64,000 nt of DNA from JAICJR01 sp036494715 (GTDB taxonomy: Bacteria; Actinomycetota; Thermoleophilia; Solirubrobacterales; Thermoleophilaceae), in contig DASXNY010000150.1 in assembly GCA_036494715.1 (NCBI GenBank), positions 20,827 to 84,826 on the forward strand. Reading direction: 5' to 3'. This document shows positions 17,437-25,880 of the stretch, piece by piece. The notes beneath the pieces are model-generated. The model did no database searches, was not told the origin of the DNA, and saw only the letters and a program-made list of their open reading frames with translations. Made by a program: the position numbers and the translations under genes. The stretch's first letter is position 1. Every line of letters starts with the position of its first letter.

Positions 17437-18432
17437 TCAGATCACCTTGTGCCAGCCCGCGATCGTCCTCGCCAGGTCGTTGATGTTCCTCGTGTACTGC
17501 TGGTACGACGGCGGCGGATCCGCGTGCCACGCTCCGATCTGGTTCGCCCGCACCGCCGGCAGTTCGGCGAACGCCGGGACCGCTTTCGCGTCCCGGAGCG
17601 GCAGGAAGCTCCCGCGTGCGTCGTAGAGGATCGCGTCGGCCGGGTACTTGCCGGCCTCCTTCCAGGGAAACCTGTCCCAGTACGGATCGGACGTCTGTGC
17701 CGAGACCAGCGGCACATCGCGTTGTGCGTAGAAGGCGAGGTCCCCACTATCGGTGGTGACCCTTGCGACGTACATCGTGCTCTGATCTGCGGAGACGGCG
17801 ATGATCCGCAAGCCCGATTTCCGCTTCGCGACCTGGGACAGATGCGCCGCGGCCCTGACGAACGCCGCGCGGGCGTGTGCGACCGTGCCCGACGTAGTGC
17901 TCACGCCGAGCGCGCGGCCGAGGTCGCCGAAGCGAGCGATCTGCCGCGTGCCGATGACGTGCCCGTTGATCCCGACGATCGGCACCTCCGAGCCGATCGC
18001 CTTCTGCTGCTTGAGGTCGTTGAAGCCGAACACCGGCGCGTCGTCGGGCGGCGGGTACCAGCGTGAGACGATCAAATCGGCCTTCAGCGCGCGCAGCGTA
18101 CCGATGTCGACCTGGCCGTAGATCGAGCCAACGACCTCCACCTTGTTCCAAGGTAACCCAGCGAGCAATGGGTCCTCCCGCGGACTGTCGCCGAAGACGC
18201 CGGCGGGCGTCACGCCCCAGTCGTAGAGCGCGGCGGCCGCGGTCGAGTAGGCGACGATCCGCGTCGGGCGCTTGCTCAGCCTCACCGTGTGCTTCCGATC
18301 GTCGACGAAGGTCCACCCGGCGTCACTGTGCGACCCGGAGCCGCAGCCCACGAGCAAAGTCACGCCTCCCGCAAAGCCGACGACAAGCAGCCGTCTCCGG
18401 GTGATCGGCCGCTCGAGGAGGTTCTCGTTCAT
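17437..18432 (-). CDS. ABC-type Fe(3+)-siderophore/cobalamin-class substrate-binding lipoprotein
   Basis: A 331-residue protein with a twin-Arg-like signal (PITRRRLLVVGFAGGVTLLV) ending in a lipobox Cys (VGCGS). The mature part has the FecB/BtuF-type opening (FVDDRKHTVRLSKRPTRIVA), the ADLIVSRW strand pattern, and the long central helix of class III binding proteins. No permease or ATPase gene is nearby. It sits between a sugar-type binding protein (16 bp upstream) and a membrane histidine kinase (3 bp downstream). It probably delivers ligand information or serves a transporter encoded elsewhere. Confidence 0.85.
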   Translation of the reverse strand: MNENLLERPITRRRLLVVGFAGGVTLLVGCGSGSHSDAGWTFVDDRKHTVRLSKRPTRIVAYSTAAAALYDWGVTPAGVFGDSPREDPLLAGLPWNKVEVVGSIYGQVDIGTLRALKADLIVSRWYPPPDDAPVFGFNDLKQQKAIGSEVPIVGINGHVIGTRQIARFGDLGRALGVSTTSGTVAHARAAFVRAAAHLSQVAKRKSGLRIIAVSADQSTMYVARVTTDSGDLAFYAQRDVPLVSAQTSDPYWDRFPWKEAGKYPADAILYDARGSFLPLRDAKAVPAFAELPAVRANQIGAWHADPPPSYQQYTRNINDLARTIAGWHKVI

Positions 18433-18448
18433 CTCACGGATCGCCTCG

Positions 18449-19807
18449 CTAATGGACGCGCGCCGCGATGCTCTGGCAGTTCTCGAGCGCCAAATCGATC
18501 GACAACTTGCCGGCGATCGCTGCGGAGAACAGCTCGGTGCATTGGTTGCCGACGTTCTGGAATTGGGGGATGCCGACGTAGGCGACGGCCGCCGGTAGGC
18601 CCGGCCGCTTCGTGGTGCCCGGGTCGTTGACCGGTGCCGACTTGATCGCCTCGAGCGTCGGCTGGGCGAACGCCCGCGCCGCTTGCCGGTACTGGGGGAT
18701 CTCGTAGGTCGAGCGGCGCGTGCCAGGCGGGATCGCGGCCCAGCCCCCCGGGACTCTGCGGCCGGCCTCGCTGATGTATTGCGGCCCGCTCGCCCACGCC
18801 ATGTACCTCCATGCGAGGTCCGCCTTGTTCGAAGATGTCGGGATCGCGAACGCCCACGACCAGAGCCATGCCGATGATCCGGTGAGCTCCACCGGGGCGG
18901 CTGCGTAGCCGTTCTTACCCCTCACGTCGCTGTCGGTGGCCTCCAGCGAACCGGCCGCGACGGTTGCGTCGTACCACATGGCCACCTTGCCAGCGAGGTA
19001 CTGCGCGAGGCACTCGTTGAAACTCGAATGGGAAGCACCACGCTCGCCCGCGTCCCTCACGAGGTTGACGTAGAACTCGAGCGCCTTCCGGAACTCGGAC
19101 TGGTCCACCATCGCCCGGTCCACCGAGCCGTCGGGCTTGGCGGACCACCACGTTCCACCGAACGTGTTCAGCACGGTGCCGAACGTCGCACCGAGATCGC
19201 CCCAGCCCGCCTTGCCACGCAGGCAGATGCCGGCCATGCGCGGAGAGTTGATGCGTCGGGCGATGGCCGCAACCTGCTTCCACGTGGGCCTCGCCGGCAT
19301 CGTGATGCCGGCCGCGCTGAGGACGTCCTTCCGGTACATCAGGAAGGACGACTCGCCGTAGAACGGCGCCGCGTAGAGCCTGCCGTGATACGACAGCGCG
19401 TTCCGTACCGACGGGATGATGTCCTCCACGCGGTACGCCTTGTCGGAGGCCGCCAGGCGCGAAAGGTCGGTGATGTAGCCGGCCCTGCCGAACTGCGGCG
19501 TCTCATATGGTCCAATCATCACCGCGTCGAACTGGCGGTCGCCGGCGGAGACGTCCTCTGTGAACTCACGCAGCGTGGTCTCATCCAGGATCGTGTAGTT
19601 CACTTTGATGTGGGTCCTCGCGGTGAAGAGCGACGGCGTGAGGTGCGCGAGGTCCTGCATGTTGGGGTTGTCCACGATTGCGACGTTGATCGTGCCGCCA
19701 GCGCGATCCTGCGTTGCGCCGTTGTGGCCGCCGCCACACGCGGGTAGCACTGCTCCTCCAATCGCGAACAGAGCTGCCATCACGGCGCGGCGCACCGTCC
19801 GTCTCAT
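18449..19807 (-). CDS. ABC-type sugar/polyol extracellular solute-binding lipoprotein
   Basis: A 452-residue family 1 solute-binding protein. The signal ends at GAVLPACGG with the lipobox Cys. Family features include VAIVDNPNMQDLAHL, FDAVMIGPYETPQF, the LYAAPFYGESSFLMYRKDVL block and an AWLWSWAFAIPTSSNKADLA segment close to mannitol/polyol-binding proteins. GGAGG precedes the ATG at slightly long spacing. It is first in a minus-strand run with a second binding protein and a sensor kinase. As with its neighbour, there are no permease or ATPase genes, so direct import from this locus is not possible. Confidence 0.9.
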   Translation of the reverse strand: MRRTVRRAVMAALFAIGGAVLPACGGGHNGATQDRAGGTINVAIVDNPNMQDLAHLTPSLFTARTHIKVNYTILDETTLREFTEDVSAGDRQFDAVMIGPYETPQFGRAGYITDLSRLAASDKAYRVEDIIPSVRNALSYHGRLYAAPFYGESSFLMYRKDVLSAAGITMPARPTWKQVAAIARRINSPRMAGICLRGKAGWGDLGATFGTVLNTFGGTWWSAKPDGSVDRAMVDQSEFRKALEFYVNLVRDAGERGASHSSFNECLAQYLAGKVAMWYDATVAAGSLEATDSDVRGKNGYAAAPVELTGSSAWLWSWAFAIPTSSNKADLAWRYMAWASGPQYISEAGRRVPGGWAAIPPGTRRSTYEIPQYRQAARAFAQPTLEAIKSAPVNDPGTTKRPGLPAAVAYVGIPQFQNVGNQCTELFSAAIAGKLSIDLALENCQSIAARVH

Positions 19808-19928
19808 CAGTCCGGCCTCCGGGGCGGGAGTGGGGTTAATCCGACGGGCCCCGAAGCATCTTCCTACTTCCAGCGCGCCAGGAAAAGGGTCCTATGCGCC
19901 GGGTAGCGGCCCGGAGTCCCTGACGGAA

Positions 19929-20366
19929 TCAGCGGCGCTTGGCCGGGATCACGCGTCCACCGAAGCGAACGCGCTGCTTGAACTCGACCGGCACGAAGAA
20001 CTGCACGCGGTCGGGGCAGAAGGTGGCGATCGGCTGCTTCTGCCCGTTCCAGATCTGCGTGCAGCGCCCGATGTCGTAGTTGAGCGCGAGGTCTCCCGGG
20101 TTGGCGGTGGTGCCGGCGCCGATGTCGAGGTTCTGCTCGCGATTGCTGCCGCCCTGGATGTTGCGCACGCCGATGATGTCGCAGGTGTCGCAGTAGGCGG
20201 CGTCGCCATGGGCGGCGCCTCCGCCCGGAACGATCGTCCAGCCGGTGGCGTCCGCGCCGGCGGCGGCGACGGGCCCGATCACGGCGGCCACAATGGCCGC
20301 GACGATGCCGGAGCGCAGGGGCCGCGAACGCGCGGACGCTACCGCTCCTTTGCGGCGGCCGATCAT
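19929..20366 (-). CDS. Secreted protein of unknown function, 145 residues
   Basis: An N-terminal basic stretch and a hydrophobic core (SGIVAAIVAAVIGPVAAAGA) form a Sec signal peptide. The mature part has three Cys (two in YCDTCDIIG, one in the FCPDRVQFF segment) and a Gly/Asn-rich start. I do not recognise a family. Its ATG overlaps the stop of the upstream SigB/F-like sigma factor gene (ATGA), so the two are co-translated. That is unusual for a secreted protein, which is more often encoded away from a sigma factor. It could be an envelope output or sensor for that sigma factor (inference). Confidence 0.75.
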   Translation of the reverse strand: MIGRRKGAVASARSRPLRSGIVAAIVAAVIGPVAAAGADATGWTIVPGGGAAHGDAAYCDTCDIIGVRNIQGGSNREQNLDIGAGTTANPGDLALNYDIGRCTQIWNGQKQPIATFCPDRVQFFVPVEFKQRVRFGGRVIPAKRR

Positions 20367-21142
20367 AGGGTCTGGGCGAGGATCGGCTGCATGCGATCGA
20401 GCGCGCGCCGGAGCAGACGCGACACGTGCATCTGGGACATGCCGACGCGGCTCGCGATCTCGCTCTGCGACAGCTCCTCCGTGAACCGGAGGGCGACGAT
20501 CCGCCGCTGAGCCTCCGGCAACACGCGCAGCGCGGGCCTGACGGCATCGACCTGCTCGAGCTCGTGGAAGCGGGGGTCGTCGGCGGCCAGCGGGCGGGAC
20601 GGCGCGCCCCGCTGCTCCTCGGGAGGCGCGTCGAGCGAGAGCGCGTCATGGGCTCCGGCCACGAGCTGCCCTTCGCGCACCTCTTCGACCGAGAGCTCAC
20701 AGCAGGCGGCAAGCTCCGCGAGTGTGGGGGTGCGGCCGAGCCGAGCCGCGAGCTGGTTGCGATGCCGCCTGACGAGCAGCGCGCGCTCCTGGAGAGGCCG
20801 CGGCGGGCGAACGCTCCAGCTGAAATCGCGGTGGTAGCGCTTGAGCTCTCCGCAGATCACCGGAATGGCGTAGGCCGGGAAGTCCACGCCGCGGTCGGGA
20901 TCGAAGCGCTGGAGCGCGCGGAACAGGGCGAGGCTCGCCACCTGCACCAGGTCCTCGAGCTGCTCCCGCGGGCCCTGGTACCTGTGGGCGAGCCGGCGCG
21001 CGAGCGGCAGCATCCGCCTGACCAGCTCTTCAGTCGCGGCGCGGTCGCCATCGCGCTGGGCGCGGGCCAGGAGGCGCTCCTCCGACCTTCCCCAGGGGAC
21101 GAGGTGGCGGGGCTTCGGCTTGCCTGAGGGAAGAGTGCTCAT
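20363..21142 (-). CDS. RNA polymerase sigma factor, SigB/SigF/SigG-like
   Basis: A 259-residue sigma-70 protein of the general-stress/sporulation class. Region 2 reads YQGPREQLEDLVQVASLALF, FDPDRGVDFPAYAIPVICGE and the LKRYHRDFSWSVRPPRPLQE block, which is typical of SigB/SigF. Region 3 has LAACCELSVEEVREGQ and region 4.2 has LRFTEELSQSEIASRVGMSQ then MHVSRLLRRALDRMQ. No anti-sigma gene is adjacent, though a MEDS/RsbW-like protein is encoded 6 kb away. Downstream it is coupled to a small secreted protein. AAGGGAG lies directly against the ATG, closer than usual. Confidence 0.93.
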   Translation of the reverse strand: MSTLPSGKPKPRHLVPWGRSEERLLARAQRDGDRAATEELVRRMLPLARRLAHRYQGPREQLEDLVQVASLALFRALQRFDPDRGVDFPAYAIPVICGELKRYHRDFSWSVRPPRPLQERALLVRRHRNQLAARLGRTPTLAELAACCELSVEEVREGQLVAGAHDALSLDAPPEEQRGAPSRPLAADDPRFHELEQVDAVRPALRVLPEAQRRIVALRFTEELSQSEIASRVGMSQMHVSRLLRRALDRMQPILAQTL

Positions 21143-21225
21143 CTCCCTTCAAGCAAACCGCAGTGACGGCAAATACCAAGAGGGAGCGCCGCTGGACCGA
21201 TCTGTCTGGGCTATCGCCACAAGCA

Positions 21226-21252
21226 AGACGGCCGGCAAAGTGCCGGCCGTCT
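21226..21252 (-). terminator. Perfect 12-bp hairpin terminator between two minus-strand genes
   Basis: AGACGGCCGGCA (226-237) and TGCCGGCCGTCT (241-252) are perfect reverse complements around a 3-base loop. On the minus strand it starts 37 bases after the stop of the 21289-22101 gene and is followed by CTTGCTTG. It separates that gene from the sigma factor operon downstream. Confidence 0.8.
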
Positions 21253-21288
21253 CACGCACCCGCCTCGGCGGGTTGGTTGTAGCCGTCC

Positions 21289-22101
21289 TCAGTCGGCCGG
21301 AACCGGCGGCCACAGCGTGTTGATGGTGTTCTCCGTGAGGATGTCCTGCACGAGCGCGTCCTTCAGGATCCGCTTGCCGGTCGGGTCGACCGCGCCGTCC
21401 TGGGTGACGCCCTGAATCTGCTGGATCTCGTCCGCCACGTCTCCCGCCACGCCCGGCATCAGGGTGGCGAAGTCAGCGACGACGGCTCCACCGGCCTTGT
21501 GGGCGTGCACCTTCGCGTCCGCCGCGGGTGGAGGCGGGAGCTGCTGGATGAACGTGATCGCGGCATCGCGGCGGTCGAGAGCCGCGAAGACCGTGGTGTT
21601 CACGGCGCCGAGCAGCGCGCCCTTCGCGCCGTCGGCGAGCCCGAACCCCGTCGTGGCGACGTCGTGCTGAAGGCCCAGCACGGCGACGGCGGTCGTGACC
21701 GGGTCGGCGTAAACGGTGCCGACCGGGGCGCCGCCGCTCTTGTGCGCCTTGGCGTGGTTGACCTTCGCGCTGTCCGCGGGCGGCGGGGGCGCGGTCTGGA
21801 TCACGTAGACGGCGCCCTTCCATGCCGCGTACATGTTCTGGCGGGCGTGGAGCAGTGCGATGACCGCCTTCGCCGGCTTCTCGTTGTCGACGTACTTGCC
21901 GGCGTTGTTGAGCGCCTTCTCGGCCCGGTTGACCCGAACCCTCACGATCGAAGGCAGCGTTGGCGGGACGTCGCCGCCGGCGGCGCGAGCGTGATGCTCG
22001 GTTGAGTGCTTGCTCGGCGAGTCGCTCTTCGCAGCCGCCGGTCCGGCGGCTACGAGACCGACCGCGAGAGCGAGCGGTACGACTTTCTTGAGGGGGTGCA
22101 T
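21289..22101 (-). CDS. Secreted Ala/His-rich protein of unknown function, 270 residues
   Basis: A Sec signal (VVPLALAVGLVAAGPAAA) is followed by a Ser/His linker and two copies of one arrangement: a helix pair, then a Pro-rich bend (TAPPPPADSAKVNHAKAHK and QLPPPPAADAKVHAHKAGG). This internal duplication, with repeated His-Ala-His-Lys turns, suggests metal or acidic-surface binding, but I do not recognise a family. The ATG has AGGGAG five bases upstream. The gene is monocistronic, with a hairpin terminator after it. Confidence 0.8.
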   Translation of the reverse strand: MHPLKKVVPLALAVGLVAAGPAAAKSDSPSKHSTEHHARAAGGDVPPTLPSIVRVRVNRAEKALNNAGKYVDNEKPAKAVIALLHARQNMYAAWKGAVYVIQTAPPPPADSAKVNHAKAHKSGGAPVGTVYADPVTTAVAVLGLQHDVATTGFGLADGAKGALLGAVNTTVFAALDRRDAAITFIQQLPPPPAADAKVHAHKAGGAVVADFATLMPGVAGDVADEIQQIQGVTQDGAVDPTGKRILKDALVQDILTENTINTLWPPVPAD

Positions 22102-22257
22102 GGCTCTCCCTGTTCGGTGGGGGGACTAGCTACGCCGCCGACCGTAAGAGAGGGCAGTGGCGGTTCCGGGCGGGTGCGCACGCCCCAGGGAACCGCGCGG
22201 TGCCCAGGGTTCCTCGCACCGTCCTGCCAGGCAGCCCGCGCGTCCTACGGTGGCGGC

Positions 22258-23190
22258 GTGAGCTCGCGAGCCGTTCGCAGATTGGTCGTCGCCCTGGCGG
22301 CGGTGGCGATCGTCGTGGCCGGGGTCTCCGCCGTCGCGCATGCCACGGCCGGCCCGCCGCCCGCGGGCGAGCTCCTTCCGGATCTCGACCAGGAGACACC
22401 GAATCAGCTGCTGATCGCACACGCGGGGCACCACTGGCTGCTCGGCTTCCAGTCGGCGGTCCGCAATATCGGCGCCGGGCCGCTGCTCATCAACGGGCAC
22501 CGGGGGAGCCACGCGACGCCCTTCATGCAGGCCGACCAGCAGGTGATGAAGCAGGACGGATTGTCGGACGTCTATCGCGGTGTCGGGCGGCTGCGGTACG
22601 TACGCTCGCCCGACCACCAGCACTGGCACCTGTTGCGCTTCGAGCGCTACGAGCTTCGCCGCGCGGGCAGCAGCAAGGCGCTCATTCGCGACCGCAAGAC
22701 GGGCTTCTGCCTCGGCGACCGCTACCGGGTGGTCAACGGCGAGCCCGTCGGCGCCCTCGCCAGCCCGATCCATACGGGGCGCTGCGCGCTCCGCCAGCCC
22801 GGAAGGCTTCGCGTGAGCGAGGGAATCTCCGTAGGCTGGGGCGACAACTACGTCGCGTACCTGGAGGGGCAGTCCCTACCGATCGATCAGCTCACCTCCG
22901 GTCGTTATGTGCTCGTCCACCGGGTGAACACCGATCACCGGCTACACGAGCTGAGCTACACGAACGACGCCGCATCCGTGCTGCTGGACTTGCGCTGGCG
23001 GCACGGCAAGCCGCACCTCACCCAGCTCGCTTCGTGCCCGGACTCCGCGCGCTGCGACAACCCGGCCGCGCCGACGGCGGCCAGGCGCGTTCCGCGCGGC
23101 GAGGTGTCCGCGAACTGGCGGCACTTCGGGCTCGTCGCAGCCACGGCAACCCTTTGCAGCCTGTCGGACGCGTACTCGCCGAAGCCTTGA
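22258..23190 (+). CDS. Lysyl oxidase-like secreted protein
   Basis: A 310-residue protein from GTG 22258 with a signal peptide (VVALAAVAIVVAGVSAVAHA). The copper-site motif of the lysyl oxidase family is present as SPDHQHWHLLRFERYEL (His at about 120, 122 and 124), with upstream PDL...NQLLI and the downstream GISVGWGDNY block common to bacterial members. Animal lysyl oxidase makes a quinone cofactor and oxidises amines; bacterial relatives are mostly uncharacterised. The stop overlaps the TTG start of a PQQ-type sugar dehydrogenase, giving a two-gene unit of secreted oxidoreductases. Confidence 0.85.
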   Translation: MSSRAVRRLVVALAAVAIVVAGVSAVAHATAGPPPAGELLPDLDQETPNQLLIAHAGHHWLLGFQSAVRNIGAGPLLINGHRGSHATPFMQADQQVMKQDGLSDVYRGVGRLRYVRSPDHQHWHLLRFERYELRRAGSSKALIRDRKTGFCLGDRYRVVNGEPVGALASPIHTGRCALRQPGRLRVSEGISVGWGDNYVAYLEGQSLPIDQLTSGRYVLVHRVNTDHRLHELSYTNDAASVLLDLRWRHGKPHLTQLASCPDSARCDNPAAPTAARRVPRGEVSANWRHFGLVAATATLCSLSDAYSPKP

Positions 23191-24251
23191 GGCGTACGGC
23201 GCTGGTCGCCGCGGCCGCGGCCGCGCTCGGTCTCGGAGCGGCGCCCGCCCACGCCGCCGTTCGCGTCCATACGGTGGCGACGGGGCTCGTCGTGCCGTGG
23301 GAGATCGCGTTCATGCCGAACGGGTCGGCGCTGGTCACGGAGCGGCCTGGGCGCGTGCGCCTGCTCGACCGGCACCGTCATCTGCTGCATCGGCCCGTCG
23401 CGCGCCTACGGGTCACGAACCAGGGCGAGGGCGGGTTGCTCGGCTTGGCGCTCGACCCGGCGTTCGCGCGCAACCACCTCGTCTACATCTACTTCACGGC
23501 CGGCGCCGACATGAGGCTCGAGCGTTGGCGCTGGGACGGACGGCGGCTGGTGCGCCAGCGCTCACTCGTGCAGGGCATCCAAGCCGGCCAGGTGCACGAC
23601 AGCGGCCGGATCGAGTTCGGCCCCGACAAGCGCCTCTATATCGCCACGGGCGACGCCGGCCAGCCGATGCTCGCCCAGGACCCGAACTCGCTCAACGGCA
23701 AGTTCCTCGCCCTCACCCCGAGCCAGTACAGGGGCGCGGGCGGGCGGCCGTCGATCGTCTCCATGGGCAACCGCAACGCCCAGGGCTTCGACTGGCAGCC
23801 CGGCAGCGGCCGCCTGATCTCCACCGAGCACGGGCCGACCGGCTTCGACGGACCCGAGGGCTTCGACGAGATCAACGACATCCGCCAGGGCGGCAATTAC
23901 GGCTGGCCGCTCGTGATCGGCTCCGGGCACCCTGGCTTCGTCGATCCGCTGAAGGTCTACCTGCCGCCGATCGCGCCGTCCGGCGCCACCTTCGTCACGG
24001 ATCCCGGCTCGCGCTGGACCGGCAACTTCATCTTCGCCTGCCTGCGCGGCCAGGAGCTGCGCCGGCTCGTGTTCAAGGGCGACCGGATCGTCCACGACGA
24101 ACAGCTCTTCGTGGGCCGTTACGGGCGCTTGCGCGACGTGGTTGAGGGTCCGGGCGGCGCGCTGTATGTGCTCACGAGCAACCGCGACGGCCGTGGTCGG
24201 CCGCGCCCGGGCGACGACAAGATCCTGCGCATCGTCCCGCCGCGGCGCTGA
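23187..24251 (+). CDS. PQQ-dependent glucose/sorbosone-type sugar dehydrogenase (GSDH family)
   Basis: A 354-residue secreted beta-propeller. The TTG at 23187 overlaps the previous stop (TTGA) and gives a signal peptide (LVAAAAAALGLGAAPAHA). Family hallmarks: GLVVPWEIAFMPNGSALVTE, GEGGLLGLALDPAFARN, QVHDSGRIEFGPDKRLYIAT, GNRNAQGFDW and the ISTEHGPTGFDGPEGFDEIN block followed by GGNYGWPL. The enzyme oxidises the C1 of aldoses in the periplasm or on the cell surface with bound PQQ. No pqq synthesis genes are in the window. Translational coupling to the lysyl-oxidase-like gene suggests joint use. Confidence 0.92.
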   Translation: MRRTALVAAAAAALGLGAAPAHAAVRVHTVATGLVVPWEIAFMPNGSALVTERPGRVRLLDRHRHLLHRPVARLRVTNQGEGGLLGLALDPAFARNHLVYIYFTAGADMRLERWRWDGRRLVRQRSLVQGIQAGQVHDSGRIEFGPDKRLYIATGDAGQPMLAQDPNSLNGKFLALTPSQYRGAGGRPSIVSMGNRNAQGFDWQPGSGRLISTEHGPTGFDGPEGFDEINDIRQGGNYGWPLVIGSGHPGFVDPLKVYLPPIAPSGATFVTDPGSRWTGNFIFACLRGQELRRLVFKGDRIVHDEQLFVGRYGRLRDVVEGPGGALYVLTSNRDGRGRPRPGDDKILRIVPPRR

Positions 24252-24254
24252 GGC

Positions 24255-25418
24255 TCAGTTGCCGGGCGGGGCTGGGACGGTGGTGGTCCCGCCCGTGGCG
24301 CCGCCGCCGAGCAACAGCGAGGGCGTCTTGCCGCCGGGCGCGAGGATCAGCGTGGTGTGCGGCGGCAGCGCCTTGAGCGTCTCGATGTTCGCCAGCGCCG
24401 GGCTCTTGTTGAGTGTCTTGGACAGCAGCCGGTTGCGCTCGTTCTGGTAGCGCGCCTGCTTCATCTGGGCCTTCGAAATGTTCACTTGGGCGTACTGCGC
24501 CTGCGACTGGTTGACTGCCGCCTGGACGTTGCCGGGCAGCGTGATTCGCGCGATGCGGAAGCGAATGTCCCAGAAGTAGCGCTGGCCGAGCGAGCGGGTG
24601 AGGTCGCGCTGCAGCGAGATCTGAAGCCAGTCCTGGATGCGCGGCAGGTTGGCGCCGGGCTGGTGCAGGCGCGACGCCACGGGACCGCGCACGAGAGCGC
24701 ACGACGACAGGATCTCCGCGCAGCGGTAGCGGCCGAGCTCCGCGCGCAGGTCGTTCTCGAGAACGGGCCGGAAGAGGGCGTCGAGCATCGCATTGAAGCC
24801 GTCATCGCCCTGCCACGGATAGAGCAGGCGGTTGTCGGGTGTGCTGAATTTGCGGGTGCCCACCGACTGGTCGAAGCGCGACAGGGTGACCGGGTCCGTC
24901 TCGCCGATGAAGCGGAAGAAGACGGTGGCCTCGAGGCCCACCTGCACGCCGTCCTTCGTCGGCACCGTGATGACGTCGACGCCGGTCCGCGAACCGCGCT
25001 GCGGGTCGCTCGTGACGGTGTAGCGCAGGGTCACGTGTGCGGCCGGATAGCTGTGGGGCGCCTGCGAGTACCAGCCCGTCCACGTCAGCCCCTGGCCGGG
25101 CGAGAGGATCTGCCTGACGTTGCGGCTGTCGAACGGACCGCCGTTGCGGACCACTCCCACATGACCGACGTCCTCGCGGGCGAAGCGCGCCCCGCTCACT
25201 CCGATGATCGCCGCGAGCAGCAGCACGCCGGCCACCAGCGTGACCCCGCTCTTGGCGCGCTTCTTGTCGATCAGGCGAAGGAACCACCTCGGCGGCTCGC
25301 TACGCTCGGAGAGCGCCCGCTGGGCCGCGGGCATCCGCGGCCTCGACGCGATCCGCGGCGGACGCTTGTGCGACTCCTCGTGACGCGGTCGCCGGCGAAG
25401 GCTCGGGCTGGGGCTCAT
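24255..25418 (-). CDS. SPFH/Band 7 domain membrane protein
   Basis: A 387-residue protein from ATG 25418. A basic cytoplasmic N-terminus leads to one membrane helix (VTLVAGVLLLAAIIGVSGA), then an SPFH domain: GHVGVVRNGGPFDSRNVRQI, the TVPTKDGVQVGLEATVFFRF strand pair and a helical part ending NISKAQMKQARYQNERNRL. The tail is Gly/Pro/Thr-rich (LLLGGGATGG). SPFH proteins assemble into membrane-organising cages. The same frame stays open far upstream through the antisense of the GT2 gene, which I treat as a shadow. The promoter region to the right carries a perfect 16-bp palindrome. Confidence 0.85.
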   Translation of the reverse strand: MSPSPSLRRRPRHEESHKRPPRIASRPRMPAAQRALSERSEPPRWFLRLIDKKRAKSGVTLVAGVLLLAAIIGVSGARFAREDVGHVGVVRNGGPFDSRNVRQILSPGQGLTWTGWYSQAPHSYPAAHVTLRYTVTSDPQRGSRTGVDVITVPTKDGVQVGLEATVFFRFIGETDPVTLSRFDQSVGTRKFSTPDNRLLYPWQGDDGFNAMLDALFRPVLENDLRAELGRYRCAEILSSCALVRGPVASRLHQPGANLPRIQDWLQISLQRDLTRSLGQRYFWDIRFRIARITLPGNVQAAVNQSQAQYAQVNISKAQMKQARYQNERNRLLSKTLNKSPALANIETLKALPPHTTLILAPGGKTPSLLLGGGATGGTTTVPAPPGN

Positions 25419-25526
25419 CCCCGGTACCTCATCCCGGTACTGAAGCGCGAATCGCATCGCGCGCAACAGGGCTCCGCGATCGTCCGATAAGCCGTCGCGA
25501 TCGGGCTCCGGTGCTGATCGGTCTCC

Positions 25527-25542
25527 CCGTTCACGTGAACGG
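25527..25542. promoter_or_regulatory. 16-bp perfect palindrome in divergent promoter region
   Basis: CCGTTCACGTGAACGG is its own reverse complement. It lies in the 195-bp space between the minus-strand SPFH gene (start 25418) and the plus-strand small protein/GT2 operon (start 25614), the position expected for an operator serving both. Which regulator binds is unknown. Confidence 0.55.
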
Positions 25543-25613
25543 CAAGCGCTGTTGCGGCGCGCCGTGGAGGCGCTTGGCTTCCCGGTGCACCCCAACGGCA
25601 CCAGGAGGACCCC

Positions 25614-25871
25614 ATGGGTACCAAGAGCACACTGATCGAGACCGAGCCGCTGCTCGTTTCGGCGGCGACCCGCCGCTTCACCGACGACCTTCCCGCGATC
25701 GAGCTGTGGGACGCGTGGGTGTTCGCCGAGGTCGAGACGGATCTTGCACTGGAGGCGTGGTACAGCGCACCCAGGGACGAGAAGCGCGGCCCCTACGCCG
25801 CATACGTCGCCGCGCTCGACCGCGAGGAGCAGGCCGCACTGACGCTTGAGCGACGTCTCGCCAGGCCGTGA
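25614..25871 (+). CDS. Small acidic protein, 85 residues, paralogue of the 8800-9027 protein
   Basis: The ATG has AGGAGG five bases upstream. The product is soluble, with no signal peptide. The C-terminal part (GPYAAYVAALDREEQAALTL) matches ASYIAALDAEEAAA of the protein at 8800-9027, and both have Trp-rich middles, so they belong to one unrecognised family. Here it is followed after 9 bp by a GT2 synthase gene in what looks like one operon, so a role in that pathway is possible, but the other copy is beside a LysR regulator. Confidence 0.72.
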   Translation: MGTKSTLIETEPLLVSAATRRFTDDLPAIELWDAWVFAEVETDLALEAWYSAPRDEKRGPYAAYVAALDREEQAALTLERRLARP

Positions 25872-25880
25872 TGGGCAGCC

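Noticed and set aside
22200..23186. Upstream extension of the PQQ sugar dehydrogenase frame
   Set aside because: It overlaps the lysyl-oxidase-like gene and encodes low-complexity Arg/Pro residues; the TTG at 23187 gives a proper signal peptide.
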